Assembly (NCBI GenBank): GCA_002281735.1
Contig: NCGK01000002.1
Span: 172,665-236,664 of the forward strand
Direction of reading: 5' to 3'
DNA: 64,000 nucleotides
From: Gammaproteobacteria bacterium 28-57-27
GTDB lineage: Bacteria > Pseudomonadota > Gammaproteobacteria > Halothiobacillales > Halothiobacillaceae
Shown: one piece after another, positions 43,615 to 52,200 of the stretch
Layout of the letters: each line of letters opens with the position of its first letter
How positions within the stretch are numbered: position 1 is the stretch's first letter
The notes under the pieces: generated by a model
Database searches by the model: none
What the model saw: only the letters and a program-made list of their open reading frames with translations
What the model was told of the DNA's origin: nothing
Made by a program: the position numbers and the translations under genes

Positions 43615-46470
43615 TCATGCCGCCGCCCCGCGCTGTTGTGTCTGAATAAGCGCCTTGAGTTCGGGGATGCACGAGCCGCAATTCGTGCCGCATTTGAGCT
43701 GCGCACCCAAGGCTTCGGCGGTGACGCAACCTGTGGCAATTGCGTTCTGGATCGCCACTTCGCCCACGCGGAAGCAGGAGCAGACGATGCGACCGATATC
43801 CGCGCCACCGGCTGGAGCGCGTCCGGCCAACAGAGCGAGGCGGCCTGCGTTGTCGCTGGGAGGGGTGATAAAAGCGTCGCTGACCGCCTCGCGGTCGATG
43901 GTTGGATGGCATGGCGCAACGTACAGGGCTGCGCTGGGTTGGCCTTGCTGCCAAATGAGCGCGTGGTAATCCAGGCTGTGCGCATCGCCGGCATCCAGAC
44001 GTATGCCCGCAACGCTCAGCCGGGTTTGCAGCCAGTCGCGCCAGTCGGCGGGCGCCTCCAGTCCGGCGATTTCATAGCGTGTAAAACCATGGCCGGTCAC
44101 CTTGACCCAGTAGGGCAGGCCGCTCAGATCGACGGCATCGCGGGTGAAGAGCACCGCCTGCCATGCGGGTGTCCAGGCTTCAACATGCACCGGGCTGTGT
44201 TTGGATTCCGGCTGACCGGAGAGAGGGTCGACGATGGCGGCGATCAGGCTGCCCATGCGCGCCTGCGCCGCAAATTGGTTGTTCCAGTGCATAGGTACAA
44301 ACACCGAGCCTGGGCGTTGGCTGTCGCTGATTTTGACGCGCGCCAGCATCCAGCCAGTGGGCGAGCTGATGCGTGTCAGGCCGTTCTCGGTCAAGCCCAG
44401 ACCTTGGGCATCGGTGGGGTGGATTTCGCAGTACGGTTCGTCGATATGCGCCAGTAGCCTGCCGGTTTTTCCGGTGCGGGTCATGGTGTGCCACTGGTCG
44501 CGCACTCGTCCAGTGTTAAGAATGAACGGGTAGCGTGCGGAGGTGGCATTGACCGGTGGGCGCGGGGTGATGGGGATGAGGCGGGCGCGGCCACTTGGGG
44601 TGTAAAACTGGCCGTCAGTGAACAGGCGTGGTGTGCCTTGCCAAGAACGCTCCCCTCTCCCTTGAGGGGAGAGGGGCAGGGGAGAGGGTGATGCAGCATT
44701 TGGGTAAGGCGCGGTTTTGCCGGCCTGCGCCCCCCTCTCCCCAACCCTCCCCCGCGAGGGGGGCGGGGGTAAATCACCCTCACCCCAGCCCTCTCCCGCT
44801 TGCGGGAGAGGGAGTGAAACCGGCCATTGAATCGGCATCAGCGCGTCGTATTCAGCGTTGGAAATACTCGCCATTGAGCCAATGTCAAAAGCGCGCCGTC
44901 CGGCGTTCTCGAAACCTGACAATGCCGCATGTTCGCGGAAAATATCCGCCGGGCAGGTGTAGGGAAAGCCTTGCGCAAAGCCCATGCGCTGCGCGAGGTC
45001 GGTGATGATTTGCCAGTCATGCCGCGCTTCGCCGGGGAGTGGCAAAATGCCGCGCTGGCGCGAGATGCGGCGCTCGGAGTTGGTCACCGTGCCGTCCTTC
45101 TCGCCCCAGCCGCTGGCGGGCAGCAGGATGTCGGCAAGCCGGGTGGTGTCGGTGTCGCGCATGATGTCGGACACCACCACCAGCTCGCAGCCTGCCAGCG
45201 CCTTGCGCACGGCGTCGGCATCCGGCATGGAGACGAGCGGGTTGGTGGCCATGATCCACACCGCCTTGACCGTGCCTGCGCCGATGGCCTTGAACAGATC
45301 GACTGCCTTGAGGCCGGGCTGCTCGGCGATGAGCGGGCTGTTCCAGAAACGCTGCACGCGCTCCACATCTGCCGGCGCAAAATCCATGTGCGCGGCGAGT
45401 TGATTCGCCAGCCCGCCGACTTCGCGCCCGCCCATGGCGTTGGGTTGGCCGGTGATGGAAAACGGCCCCGTGCCCTCGCGCCCGATGCGCCCGGTCGCCA
45501 GATGGCAGTTGATAATGGCGTTGGATTTGTCCACGCCGCTTTCCGACTGGTTTACGCCCTGCGAGTACAGCGTCACCACCTTGTCGGTGTCGGCAAACTG
45601 GCTGAAGAACGACAACACCTCGGCCAGCGGCAGTTCGCAGGCTGCGGCCACGCGCTTGGGTGTCCACGCGTGTGCGGCTTCCAGCGCGGCTGCAAAGCCC
45701 TCGGTGTGCGCGTCGATGTAGGCGCGGTCGATGGCGTGGGTGGCGGCCAGCCAGGCCAACAGGCCGTTGAACAACACCGCATCCGTGCCCGGCTTGAGCG
45801 GCAGATGCAGATCGGCAATGTCACAGGTGGCGGTGCGGCGCGGGTCGATGACCATTACGCGCATCGAGGGGCGGGCTTTTTTACTGGCTTCGATGCGCTG
45901 ATAGGTTACGGGGTGCGCCCAGGCGGTATTGGAGCCGACCAGCACAATCAGCTCGGCGGCTTCGAGGTCTTCGTAGTTGCAGGGCACGGCATCCATGCCA
46001 AAGGCGCGCTTGTAGCCGACCACGGCGGAAGCCATGCACAGGCGCGAATTGGTGTCGATATTGGCCGCGCCGAAATAGCCCTTCATCAGCTTGTTGGCGA
46101 CGTAGTAATCCTCGGTCAGCAACTGGCCGGAGACGTAAAACGCCACCGCCTGCGCGCCATGTTCGCGGATAATGCGCGTAAAGCCATCGGCCACGGCATT
46201 GAGCGCGCTGTCCCAGTCGGTGCGCACGCCGTGCATTTCGGGGTAGAGCAGGCGGCCTTCCATATCGACGGTTTCGTGCAGGTTTGCGCCCTTGACGCAC
46301 AGGCGACCCAGATTGGCCGGATGCGCCTTGTCACCCTTGACGCTGACAAGCTTGCCGTCTTCGAGTCGCGCCTGCACGCCGCAGCCCACCCCGCAGTAGG
46401 GACAGGTGGTCAATGCCGTGGTGGTGTGTGCCGGGCTGATGACCGGGATCAAGTGTGGGGTCGTATTCAT
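43615..46470 (-). CDS. nasA: Assimilatory nitrate reductase, catalytic subunit (NasA)
   Basis: A 951-residue cytoplasmic molybdoenzyme reducing nitrate to nitrite. The N-terminal [4Fe-4S] motif is CPYCGVGCGVQ with a distal Cys in LGRLCVKG; the bis-MGD domains follow (GYFGAANIDTNSRLCMAS, GVNQSESGVDKSNAIINCHLATGRIG). The C-terminus ends in a BFD-like [2Fe-2S] domain, CSCFRVGEVAIQ and CGTNCGSC, as in Klebsiella NasA. The start is ATG 46470 (MNTTPHLI); the frame runs 95 codons further across the leader RNA. Residues about 552-607 are translated REP-like repeats (LPLPQAGEGWGEG and similar) absent from the family. Confidence 0.93.
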   Translation of the reverse strand: MNTTPHLIPVISPAHTTTALTTCPYCGVGCGVQARLEDGKLVSVKGDKAHPANLGRLCVKGANLHETVDMEGRLLYPEMHGVRTDWDSALNAVADGFTRIIREHGAQAVAFYVSGQLLTEDYYVANKLMKGYFGAANIDTNSRLCMASAVVGYKRAFGMDAVPCNYEDLEAAELIVLVGSNTAWAHPVTYQRIEASKKARPSMRVMVIDPRRTATCDIADLHLPLKPGTDAVLFNGLLAWLAATHAIDRAYIDAHTEGFAAALEAAHAWTPKRVAAACELPLAEVLSFFSQFADTDKVVTLYSQGVNQSESGVDKSNAIINCHLATGRIGREGTGPFSITGQPNAMGGREVGGLANQLAAHMDFAPADVERVQRFWNSPLIAEQPGLKAVDLFKAIGAGTVKAVWIMATNPLVSMPDADAVRKALAGCELVVVSDIMRDTDTTRLADILLPASGWGEKDGTVTNSERRISRQRGILPLPGEARHDWQIITDLAQRMGFAQGFPYTCPADIFREHAALSGFENAGRRAFDIGSMASISNAEYDALMPIQWPVSLPLPQAGEGWGEGDLPPPPSRGRVGERGAQAGKTAPYPNAASPSPLPLSPQGRGERSWQGTPRLFTDGQFYTPSGRARLIPITPRPPVNATSARYPFILNTGRVRDQWHTMTRTGKTGRLLAHIDEPYCEIHPTDAQGLGLTENGLTRISSPTGWMLARVKISDSQRPGSVFVPMHWNNQFAAQARMGSLIAAIVDPLSGQPESKHSPVHVEAWTPAWQAVLFTRDAVDLSGLPYWVKVTGHGFTRYEIAGLEAPADWRDWLQTRLSVAGIRLDAGDAHSLDYHALIWQQGQPSAALYVAPCHPTIDREAVSDAFITPPSDNAGRLALLAGRAPAGGADIGRIVCSCFRVGEVAIQNAIATGCVTAEALGAQLKCGTNCGSCIPELKALIQTQQRGAAA
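44649..44817. repeat. REP-like CCCTCTCCC cluster inside nasA
   Basis: Three GC-rich hairpin units (about 44650-44676, 44731-44769 and 44776-44815) of the family seen at 33302-33404. They lie in frame within nasA and add about 56 residues rich in Pro, Gly, Glu and Arg. The reading frame stays open across all three. Confidence 0.85.
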
Positions 46471-46488
46471 CGTGTTCTCGCAGCCAAT

Positions 46489-46582
46489 AAAAAAGCGCCC
46501 TGTTCCCGGCGCATTGTTTGAACATGCACAGGGAACAGGACGCCTTTGTCCTCTCCAGAAGACTCCCCCCGCTTTGGAGAAG
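46489..46582 (-). promoter_or_regulatory. NasR/ANTAR-type attenuator in the nasA leader
   Basis: On the minus strand hairpin P1 (46563-46582) is CTTCTCC-AAAGCG-GGGGGAG. P2 (46538-46551) is GGAC-AAAGGC-GTCC. Both hexaloops have A at position 1 and G at position 4, the ANTAR-binding consensus. P2 overlaps the 5' arm of an intrinsic terminator whose arms are 46531-46543 and 46495-46507 (13 bp, one G-T), followed by a run of T residues (46489-46494). NasR binding to P1/P2 would prevent the terminator and allow nasA expression when nitrate or nitrite is present. Confidence 0.85.
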
Positions 46583-46596
46583 TCGAGTGGGTTAAA

Positions 46597-46612
46597 GCAG
46601 GTTTGATGCCAG
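46597..46612 (-). promoter_or_regulatory. Sigma-54 promoter of the nasA unit
   Basis: The minus strand reads CTGGCATCAAACCTGC: GG and GC are separated by exactly 10 bases, as in the -24/-12 class (TGGCAY-N5-TTGCW). The predicted start is near 46585, three bases before hairpin P1. It implies NtrC-type control by nitrogen status. A CCACAGAG element begins 19 bases upstream of the -24 box. Confidence 0.8.
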
Positions 46613-46630
46613 ATGGCGGGTGGCCAAGCA

Positions 46631-46775
46631 TTAGCCACAGAGGACACAGAGTTCACTGAGGAAAAACAAAAAGCCAGAGCTAAAGCCAGAGTTAAAGCCA
46701 GAGCTGACGTAGAAACAGTGGTGTCCCAGCAGCCGGCTAGAACCCCTCGGTGCACTCTGTGTCCTCTGTGGCTAA
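46631..46775. repeat. CCACAGAG inverted-repeat element, copy C
   Basis: 145 bp with termini 46631-46651 (TTAGCCACAGAGGACACAGA...) and 46755-46775 (inverted match). The interior holds three 12-base direct repeats of AAAGCCAGAGYT (46670-46706). It lies immediately upstream of the nasA sigma-54 promoter, where NtrC sites are usually found. Confidence 0.85.
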
Positions 46776-46907
46776 AAATTCACGCACCAAATGAGTGCAA
46801 CGCGGCATAGCGAGTGCAAAAACGGCCAACTCCTGAGCCATGTATGCCCGCATCGTGACTTTGAATGAGCCAAGCGTGGCTGGGCGCTTTATGCTTTTGC
46901 CTCAGTT

Positions 46908-48023
46908 ATGAATGGTTTGAGGTGGATAGTGGTGGATGCGGTTACGGTTTTATTGGGCAGCGTGTTGCTGATTGCCATCGTGTTTGGCGCGGCGGCGCAG
47001 TTTTCGCGCGTGTGCCTGCCGGGAGGCTTGCGTGAGTGGGTGATCGACGGCAAGCGCAGCCGTGTTTCGGCCTATCTGATAGCGATTGGTGCAGCGGTGT
47101 TTTTCACTGCCTTGCTGCAAGCCTTTGCCGGTATTGATTTGAGTGACACCAAGCCACCGTATCGCAGTCCGCAGTTTGCTTGGGGGCGCTACATGCTGGG
47201 CGGCTTTATCTTCGGCGTGGGCATGGTGATGATGCGCGGTTGCCCCGCGCGCAATCTGGTCAAGCTGGGGCAGGGCAATCTGCAATCCTTGCCGGTGTTG
47301 ATCGTGGTGGCGTTGACCGCGTATGTGATGACACGCACGCCGGTGTATGCCGAGTGGTTTGCGCCGTGGGTCGGGGTGTTGACGCTGGATTTAACGCGCT
47401 TTGGCATGGCGCATCAGGATTTGGCCAGTCTGTTCGGCGGTGATCTTGGCATGAGCGTGGTGCTCGGCGTGTTGATTGCGGTCGCTTTCTGGTGGGTGGC
47501 GGCGCAATGGCTGCAATTTCGCCAGGGCGTGTGGGTGTGGTTGGGCGCGAGTCTGGTGGGGTTGATGGTTGCGCTCGGTTACGCCTTGACCGGCGGCCGC
47601 TTGGGGCAGGCCGCGCAGGAGGCCGCCGAGTTGATGGATACCCCGCCCGAGGGTTTGGGCGTGCAGTCGTTTACCTTCAGCGCGCCGCTGGGCGATGTGG
47701 TGCATTTTTTGGGTCATCCGAGTGCAACCACGATCACGTTTGGCGTAGTCGCGGTGGTCGGAGTGTTGTTTGGTGCGTGGATCAGCGCCATGGTTCGGCG
47801 CGAATTCAAGCTGATTCCCTTTGGCAATCTGCGCGAGTGGCTTATCACTATGAGCGGTGCGGTGCTGGCAGGCGTGGGCAGCGTGCTGGCCATGGGCTGC
47901 ACCGTCGGTCAGGGCTTCAGTGGGCTGGCGAGTTTGGCGCTAGGTTCATTTGTGGCGCTGGCTTCCATCACGGCGGGTGGGGTGGTGGCGCATAAGATGA
48001 GCGTAGTGTTCAGTTCGCGCTGA
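46908..48023 (+). CDS. YeeE/YedE-family sulfur-compound transporter
   Basis: A 371-residue membrane protein with about nine to ten helices in two pseudo-repeats. Conserved thiol sites of the family are visible: FSRVCLPGGLREW (about 29-40), MRGCPARNLVKLGQG (about 108-122) and MGCTVGQGFSG (about 333-343), the Cys ladder used by TsuA-type thiosulfate importers. A sulfur substrate (thiosulfate, sulfite or sulfane sulfur) is inferred. It points opposite to the surrounding nitrate genes and ends 3 bases from nirD. ATG 46908 lacks a Shine-Dalgarno; GTG 46929 with GAGG upstream is possible. Confidence 0.85.
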   Translation: MNGLRWIVVDAVTVLLGSVLLIAIVFGAAAQFSRVCLPGGLREWVIDGKRSRVSAYLIAIGAAVFFTALLQAFAGIDLSDTKPPYRSPQFAWGRYMLGGFIFGVGMVMMRGCPARNLVKLGQGNLQSLPVLIVVALTAYVMTRTPVYAEWFAPWVGVLTLDLTRFGMAHQDLASLFGGDLGMSVVLGVLIAVAFWWVAAQWLQFRQGVWVWLGASLVGLMVALGYALTGGRLGQAAQEAAELMDTPPEGLGVQSFTFSAPLGDVVHFLGHPSATTITFGVVAVVGVLFGAWISAMVRREFKLIPFGNLREWLITMSGAVLAGVGSVLAMGCTVGQGFSGLASLALGSFVALASITAGGVVAHKMSVVFSSR

Positions 48024-48026
48024 AGC

Positions 48027-48389
48027 TCATTGAGCCTGTGGGCTGACCAGCACCCGTCCAGCGTCGATTTTCACCGGCCAGACTGGCACTTTGATGCCTT
48101 CATCCTCCAGACATTGGCCGTCGCTCAGGCGGTAGTGGTGCTTGTACAGCGGCGAGGCGACCACGCGCTGACCGTGCAGGTCGCCGAGAATGCCGCGTGC
48201 GAGCACATTGGCACTGCTTTTGGGGTCGTGGTTGCTGAGGGCGAAGACTTTTTCTGCGCTGTCCGGTAGGTGAAACAGGGCGATCTGGGCGTCACCTAGT
48301 CTGGCCGCCAAGCCAGCGTTGGGTGGCAAGTCGCTCAGGGCGCAGAGGTCGATCCAGTCCATGGATGCGGTATTCGATGCAGTGGTCAT
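48027..48389 (-). CDS. nirD: Nitrite reductase small subunit (NirD)
   Basis: A 120-residue Rieske-fold subunit of NADH-dependent assimilatory nitrite reductase. Family elements are WIDLCALSDLPPNAGLAARL, VFALSNHDPKSSANVLARGILGD and VVASPLYKHHYRLSDGQCLED. As usual for NirD it lacks the Cys/His ligands of a true Rieske cluster. The start is ATG 48389, 7 bases after the amidotransferase stop; the longer open frame is a shadow. Unusually it is separated from nirB by the amidotransferase gene. Confidence 0.92.
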   Translation of the reverse strand: MTTASNTASMDWIDLCALSDLPPNAGLAARLGDAQIALFHLPDSAEKVFALSNHDPKSSANVLARGILGDLHGQRVVASPLYKHHYRLSDGQCLEDEGIKVPVWPVKIDAGRVLVSPQAQ

Positions 48390-48396
48390 GGGGTGC

Positions 48397-49089
48397 TCAC
48401 TTGGGTTGGGTAAAGGTGTCCAGCATGGCGAACAGCGCATTGCGCATGGCGGGATACGCGGCCGTTTCTGCACGCATCCGTTCGGCGCTTTGCATCCAGC
48501 GGCCTTGGCCAGGGGGCGGGATGAGGTAAGCCGCATCATCGTGGCAGAAGCCGTCCACCATCTCCGCCGTGGTTTCGATATGGCACTGCAAGCCGAGAGC
48601 CAAACCGTTGGCGGCAAGGAACATCTGGTTGCGGCAACCCTCGCTGCTGGCGAACAGGCACGCATCGGCAGGCAGGTCGAAGGTGTCGCCATGCCAGTGC
48701 AGCACGTCCAGCGTGTCGGGCAGCGGCAACACCTCGGCGGTTTTGAGTACCGGCCAGAAGCCGACTTCGCGCTGGTCATTGGGGTATACCGCCGCGCCCA
48801 GCGCATAGGCGATCTGCTGTGCGCCAAGGCAGATGCCGACGGTCTGTTTACCTGCTGTAAGCGCGCTCTGAATGAGTGTGCGTTCGGGAGCCAGCCAGGG
48901 GTGTTCGGCCTGATCGTGCACGCTCATGTCGCCGCCCAGGACGACCAGCAGGTCGAAGTCATCGATATGCGGCGCTGTGTCGCCCTGATAGAGATGGACA
49001 ATGCGCTGCGTGTGACCGCGTTCGCTCGCCCAATCGGCGATGCTGCCGGGGCCTTCGTGGGACATGTGCTGCAGGATGGTAATGTTCAT
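48397..49089 (-). CDS. Class-I glutamine amidotransferase-like protein
   Basis: A 230-residue stand-alone GATase1 domain. The nucleophile elbow is VGICLGAQQIA (Cys about 87), the catalytic His is in LQCHIETTAEM (about 169), and VLGGDMSVHD is the oxyanion-side loop. Such proteins hydrolyse glutamine or cleave gamma-glutamyl bonds. Its position between nirB and nirD suggests a nitrogen-metabolism role, such as handling of gamma-glutamyl compounds, but the partner is unknown. A CCACAGAG element separates it from nirB. Confidence 0.85.
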   Translation of the reverse strand: MNITILQHMSHEGPGSIADWASERGHTQRIVHLYQGDTAPHIDDFDLLVVLGGDMSVHDQAEHPWLAPERTLIQSALTAGKQTVGICLGAQQIAYALGAAVYPNDQREVGFWPVLKTAEVLPLPDTLDVLHWHGDTFDLPADACLFASSEGCRNQMFLAANGLALGLQCHIETTAEMVDGFCHDDAAYLIPPPGQGRWMQSAERMRAETAAYPAMRNALFAMLDTFTQPK

Positions 49090-49107
49090 GATTTTTTGCT
49101 CATTTTT

Positions 49108-49212
49108 TTGCCACAGAGGTCACAGAGTACACAGAGTTTGGAATGCGTTGAGGGGCTTCCCCACGATAAGTACGGATTTCATCTCTGTGCCCTCTGTGTT
49201 CTCTGTGGCTAA
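49108..49212. repeat. CCACAGAG inverted-repeat element, copy D
   Basis: 105 bp with left end TTGCCACAGAGGTCACAGAG (49108-49127) continuing TACACAGAG, and right end 49183-49212 ending CTCTGTGGCTAA. It fills the gap between nirB and the amidotransferase gene inside the operon. Confidence 0.85.
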
Positions 49213-49222
49213 CATCGGTTTT

Positions 49223-52200
49223 TTAAGCTGCCTGTGCGTGCAGCGCCTTTTCTTCCAACGTGGCCGGACGAATCTGGCCGCGTTCTTCGACGAAGATCAC
49301 ATTTTCATCCGGCACGTCGCTATTCACAAAGGCACGGAACAGTTTGACCCGCTCCGGGTTTTCGACCGTGGTTTTCCATTCGCATTGGAAAGTATCCACC
49401 ACACGCTGCATTTGCGCTTCGAGTTCGGTCGCGATACCGAGCGAGTCGTGCATCACTACATCACGCAGGTAGGCGAGGCCACCTTCGAGGTTGTTCATCC
49501 AAACGCTGGTGCGTTGCAGGCGGTCGCCGGTTTGCACATAGAACATGAGGAAGCGGTCGATGTACTGAATGAGCGTGTTTTTGTCGAGATCGGAGGCGAA
49601 CAGGTCGGCATGACGCGGTTTCATGCCGCCATTGCCGCAGACATACAAGTTCCAGCCCTTGTCGGTGGCGATAATGCCCACGTCTTTGCTTTGTGCTTCG
49701 GCGCATTCGCGGGTGCAGCCGGACACGCCGAACTTGATTTTGTGCGGCGAGCGCAGACCCTTGTAGCGGTTTTCCAATTCGATGGCGAGGCTGGTGGAGT
49801 CTTGCACGCCGTAGCGGCACCAGGTCGATCCGACGCAGGATTTTACCGTGCGTAGCGATTTGCCATAGGCTTGACCGGTTTCGAAGCCCGCGTCGATCAG
49901 CTCTTTCCAGATCAGCGGTAATTGCTCCAGGCGCGCACCGAGCAGGTCGATGCGTTGGCCGCCGGTGATTTTGCAGTACAGGCCGTATTTCTTCGCCACA
50001 TTGCCGATGGCGACCAGGCCGTCGGCGGTGATTTCGCCGCCTGGCACACGTGGTACGACGGTGTACGTGCCGTCTTTGTTCATGTTGGCGAGGTAACGGT
50101 CGTTGGTGTCTTGCAGGCCGAGGTGTTCGTCCTTGAGCACATACTCGTTCCATACCGAGGCGAGGATGGAGGCAGTGAGCGGTTTGCAAATGTCACAGCC
50201 GTGGCCTTGACCGTGCTGGGCGAGCAGTTCGTCAAAGGTTTTGATGCCGCCGACGCGCACCAAGTGGTACAGCTCTTGGCGGGAATGAGCGAAGTGTTCG
50301 CAAATGTCTTTTTTGACTTCGACGCCACGTTGTTCCAGTTCAAAATCAAGCACTTGTTTGACCAAGGCTACACAGCCGCCGCAGCCCGTGCCGGCTTTGG
50401 TGCAGGCTTTGAGTTCGGCCACCGTGGTGCAGCCGCCCTCGACCGCAGCGGTTATGTCGCCTTTGCTGACGTTGTGGCAGGAGCAGATCTGCGCGCTGGC
50501 GGGCAGGGCGGCGATACCCAAGCCCTTGGGCGCGGCACCGTCGCGGGCGGGCAGAATCAAACTGTCGGGATGCTCCGGTAGTTTGATGCCGTTCAGCTCC
50601 ATTTGCAGCAGCGTGCCGTATTCGCTGGCATCGCCCACCAGCACCGCGCCGAGCAGGGTTTTGGCTTCGGCACAGACCACGATTTTTTTGTAAATGCCAT
50701 TCGGCCCATCGACATAGCTGTAGGCCAAACTGCCGGGGGTCGCGCCGTGCGCATCGCCAATCGAGGCGACGTCCACACCGAGCAGCTTGAGCTTGGTGCT
50801 CATGTCAGCGCCCGTGAAAACATTGGGTTTGCCAATCAGCACGTCAGCCAACACCCGCGCCATTTGGTAGCCGGGGGCGACCAGGCCAAATTGTTGCCCG
50901 TTCCACAATACGCATTCGCCGATGGCAAAAATGGCAGGGTCGGAGGTACGGCAATGGTTGTCGATCATAATGCCACCGCGCGGGCCGACGTTCAGCCCAC
51001 AATCACGCGCCAGTTGGTCGCGCGGGCGGATACCGGCGGAGAACACAATCAGGTCGGTCTCCAAGGTCTCGCCGTCGGCGAACACCATGCGATGGCGTTG
51101 ATGCTCGCCCGCTTCGATGCGCACGGTGTTTTTGTCGGTATGCACGCGAATATCCAGCGCCTCGATTTTGCGTTTGAGCATCGCCGCGCCGCCTTCGTCG
51201 AGTTGCGCTGACATCAGGCGTGGGCCGAATTGGATGACGTGTGTGTCCAGGCCGAGTTGCTTGATGGCGTTGGCCGCTTCCAAACCGAGCAGGCCGCCGC
51301 CGACCACCGCGCCGATTTTGGATTGCCCTGCCCAGTGGGTAATGGCTTCCAGGTCTTCGATGGTGCGATACACCAGGCAGGCTTCACGCTCGCTGCCTTC
51401 CATCGGCGGTACGAAGGGATAGGAGCCGGTGGCCAGCACGAGCAGGTCGTAAGGCGTTTCGTGGCCATGCGCATCGGTGACGCATTTGCGCGCGCGGTCG
51501 ATGGCGGTGATCGGGGAATGCAGGCGTAGCTCGATACCGTGTTCGTCGAAAAATCCGTCGCTGACCATGGTTAATTCGTCGGCTGTTTTGCCGCCGAAGT
51601 ATTCGGTCAGGTGCACACGATCGTAGGCGGCGCGGCGCTCTTCGCCAAACACAATCACGCGGTGGCTGGTATGCAGCCCATGATCGACCAGTCTTTCGAC
51701 AAAGCTGTGGCCGACCATGCCGTGGCCGACGACAAGCAAGGTAGGGATGGGGGGGGCAGTGTTCATGGCATGGCTCCTCGCCGTCGTTGCGGCGGATGGT
51801 GTGGGTTCGTCGAGGCGGCACAATGCCTCGCCAAAAATCAGGGTGGAGCGGGCAGCGCTAAGCTCGCGCCCGCTTTGCATCAGGTCGAAATACCAGCCGC
51901 CGTCGCCCGCGTCGCCATACAGCACCGCGCCGATCAGACGGCCATTGCGCAGGACGAGGCGGCGGTAATGGCTGTCGATAGGGTCGTGCAGCTTGAGCAC
52001 CTCGCAGTCTTCTCCGCCGTGGAAGTCACCGGCGGAGAAGACTTCGATGCTGGTGACTTTGAGACGCGTGGTTTGCGGCGGTGAGCCTTGGTAGTGCGCG
52101 TGCTTATCTCCGGCAAGGCGGTGCGCGAGAATCTCGGCCTGTTCCCACAAGGGCGCGACCAGACCAAATGTTTCGCCGCAGTGCTCGATGCATTCGCCCA

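Noticed and set aside
44929..46521. Long plus-strand open frame (530 codons) opposite nasA
   Set aside because: It is antisense to a clearly conserved gene, has no recognisable domains or start signal, and arises from the high GC content and codon bias of nasA.
46471..46755. N-terminal extension of NasA across its leader
   Set aside because: The extra 95 codons translate the attenuator hairpins, the promoter and a CCACAGAG element, and precede the normal NasA start.
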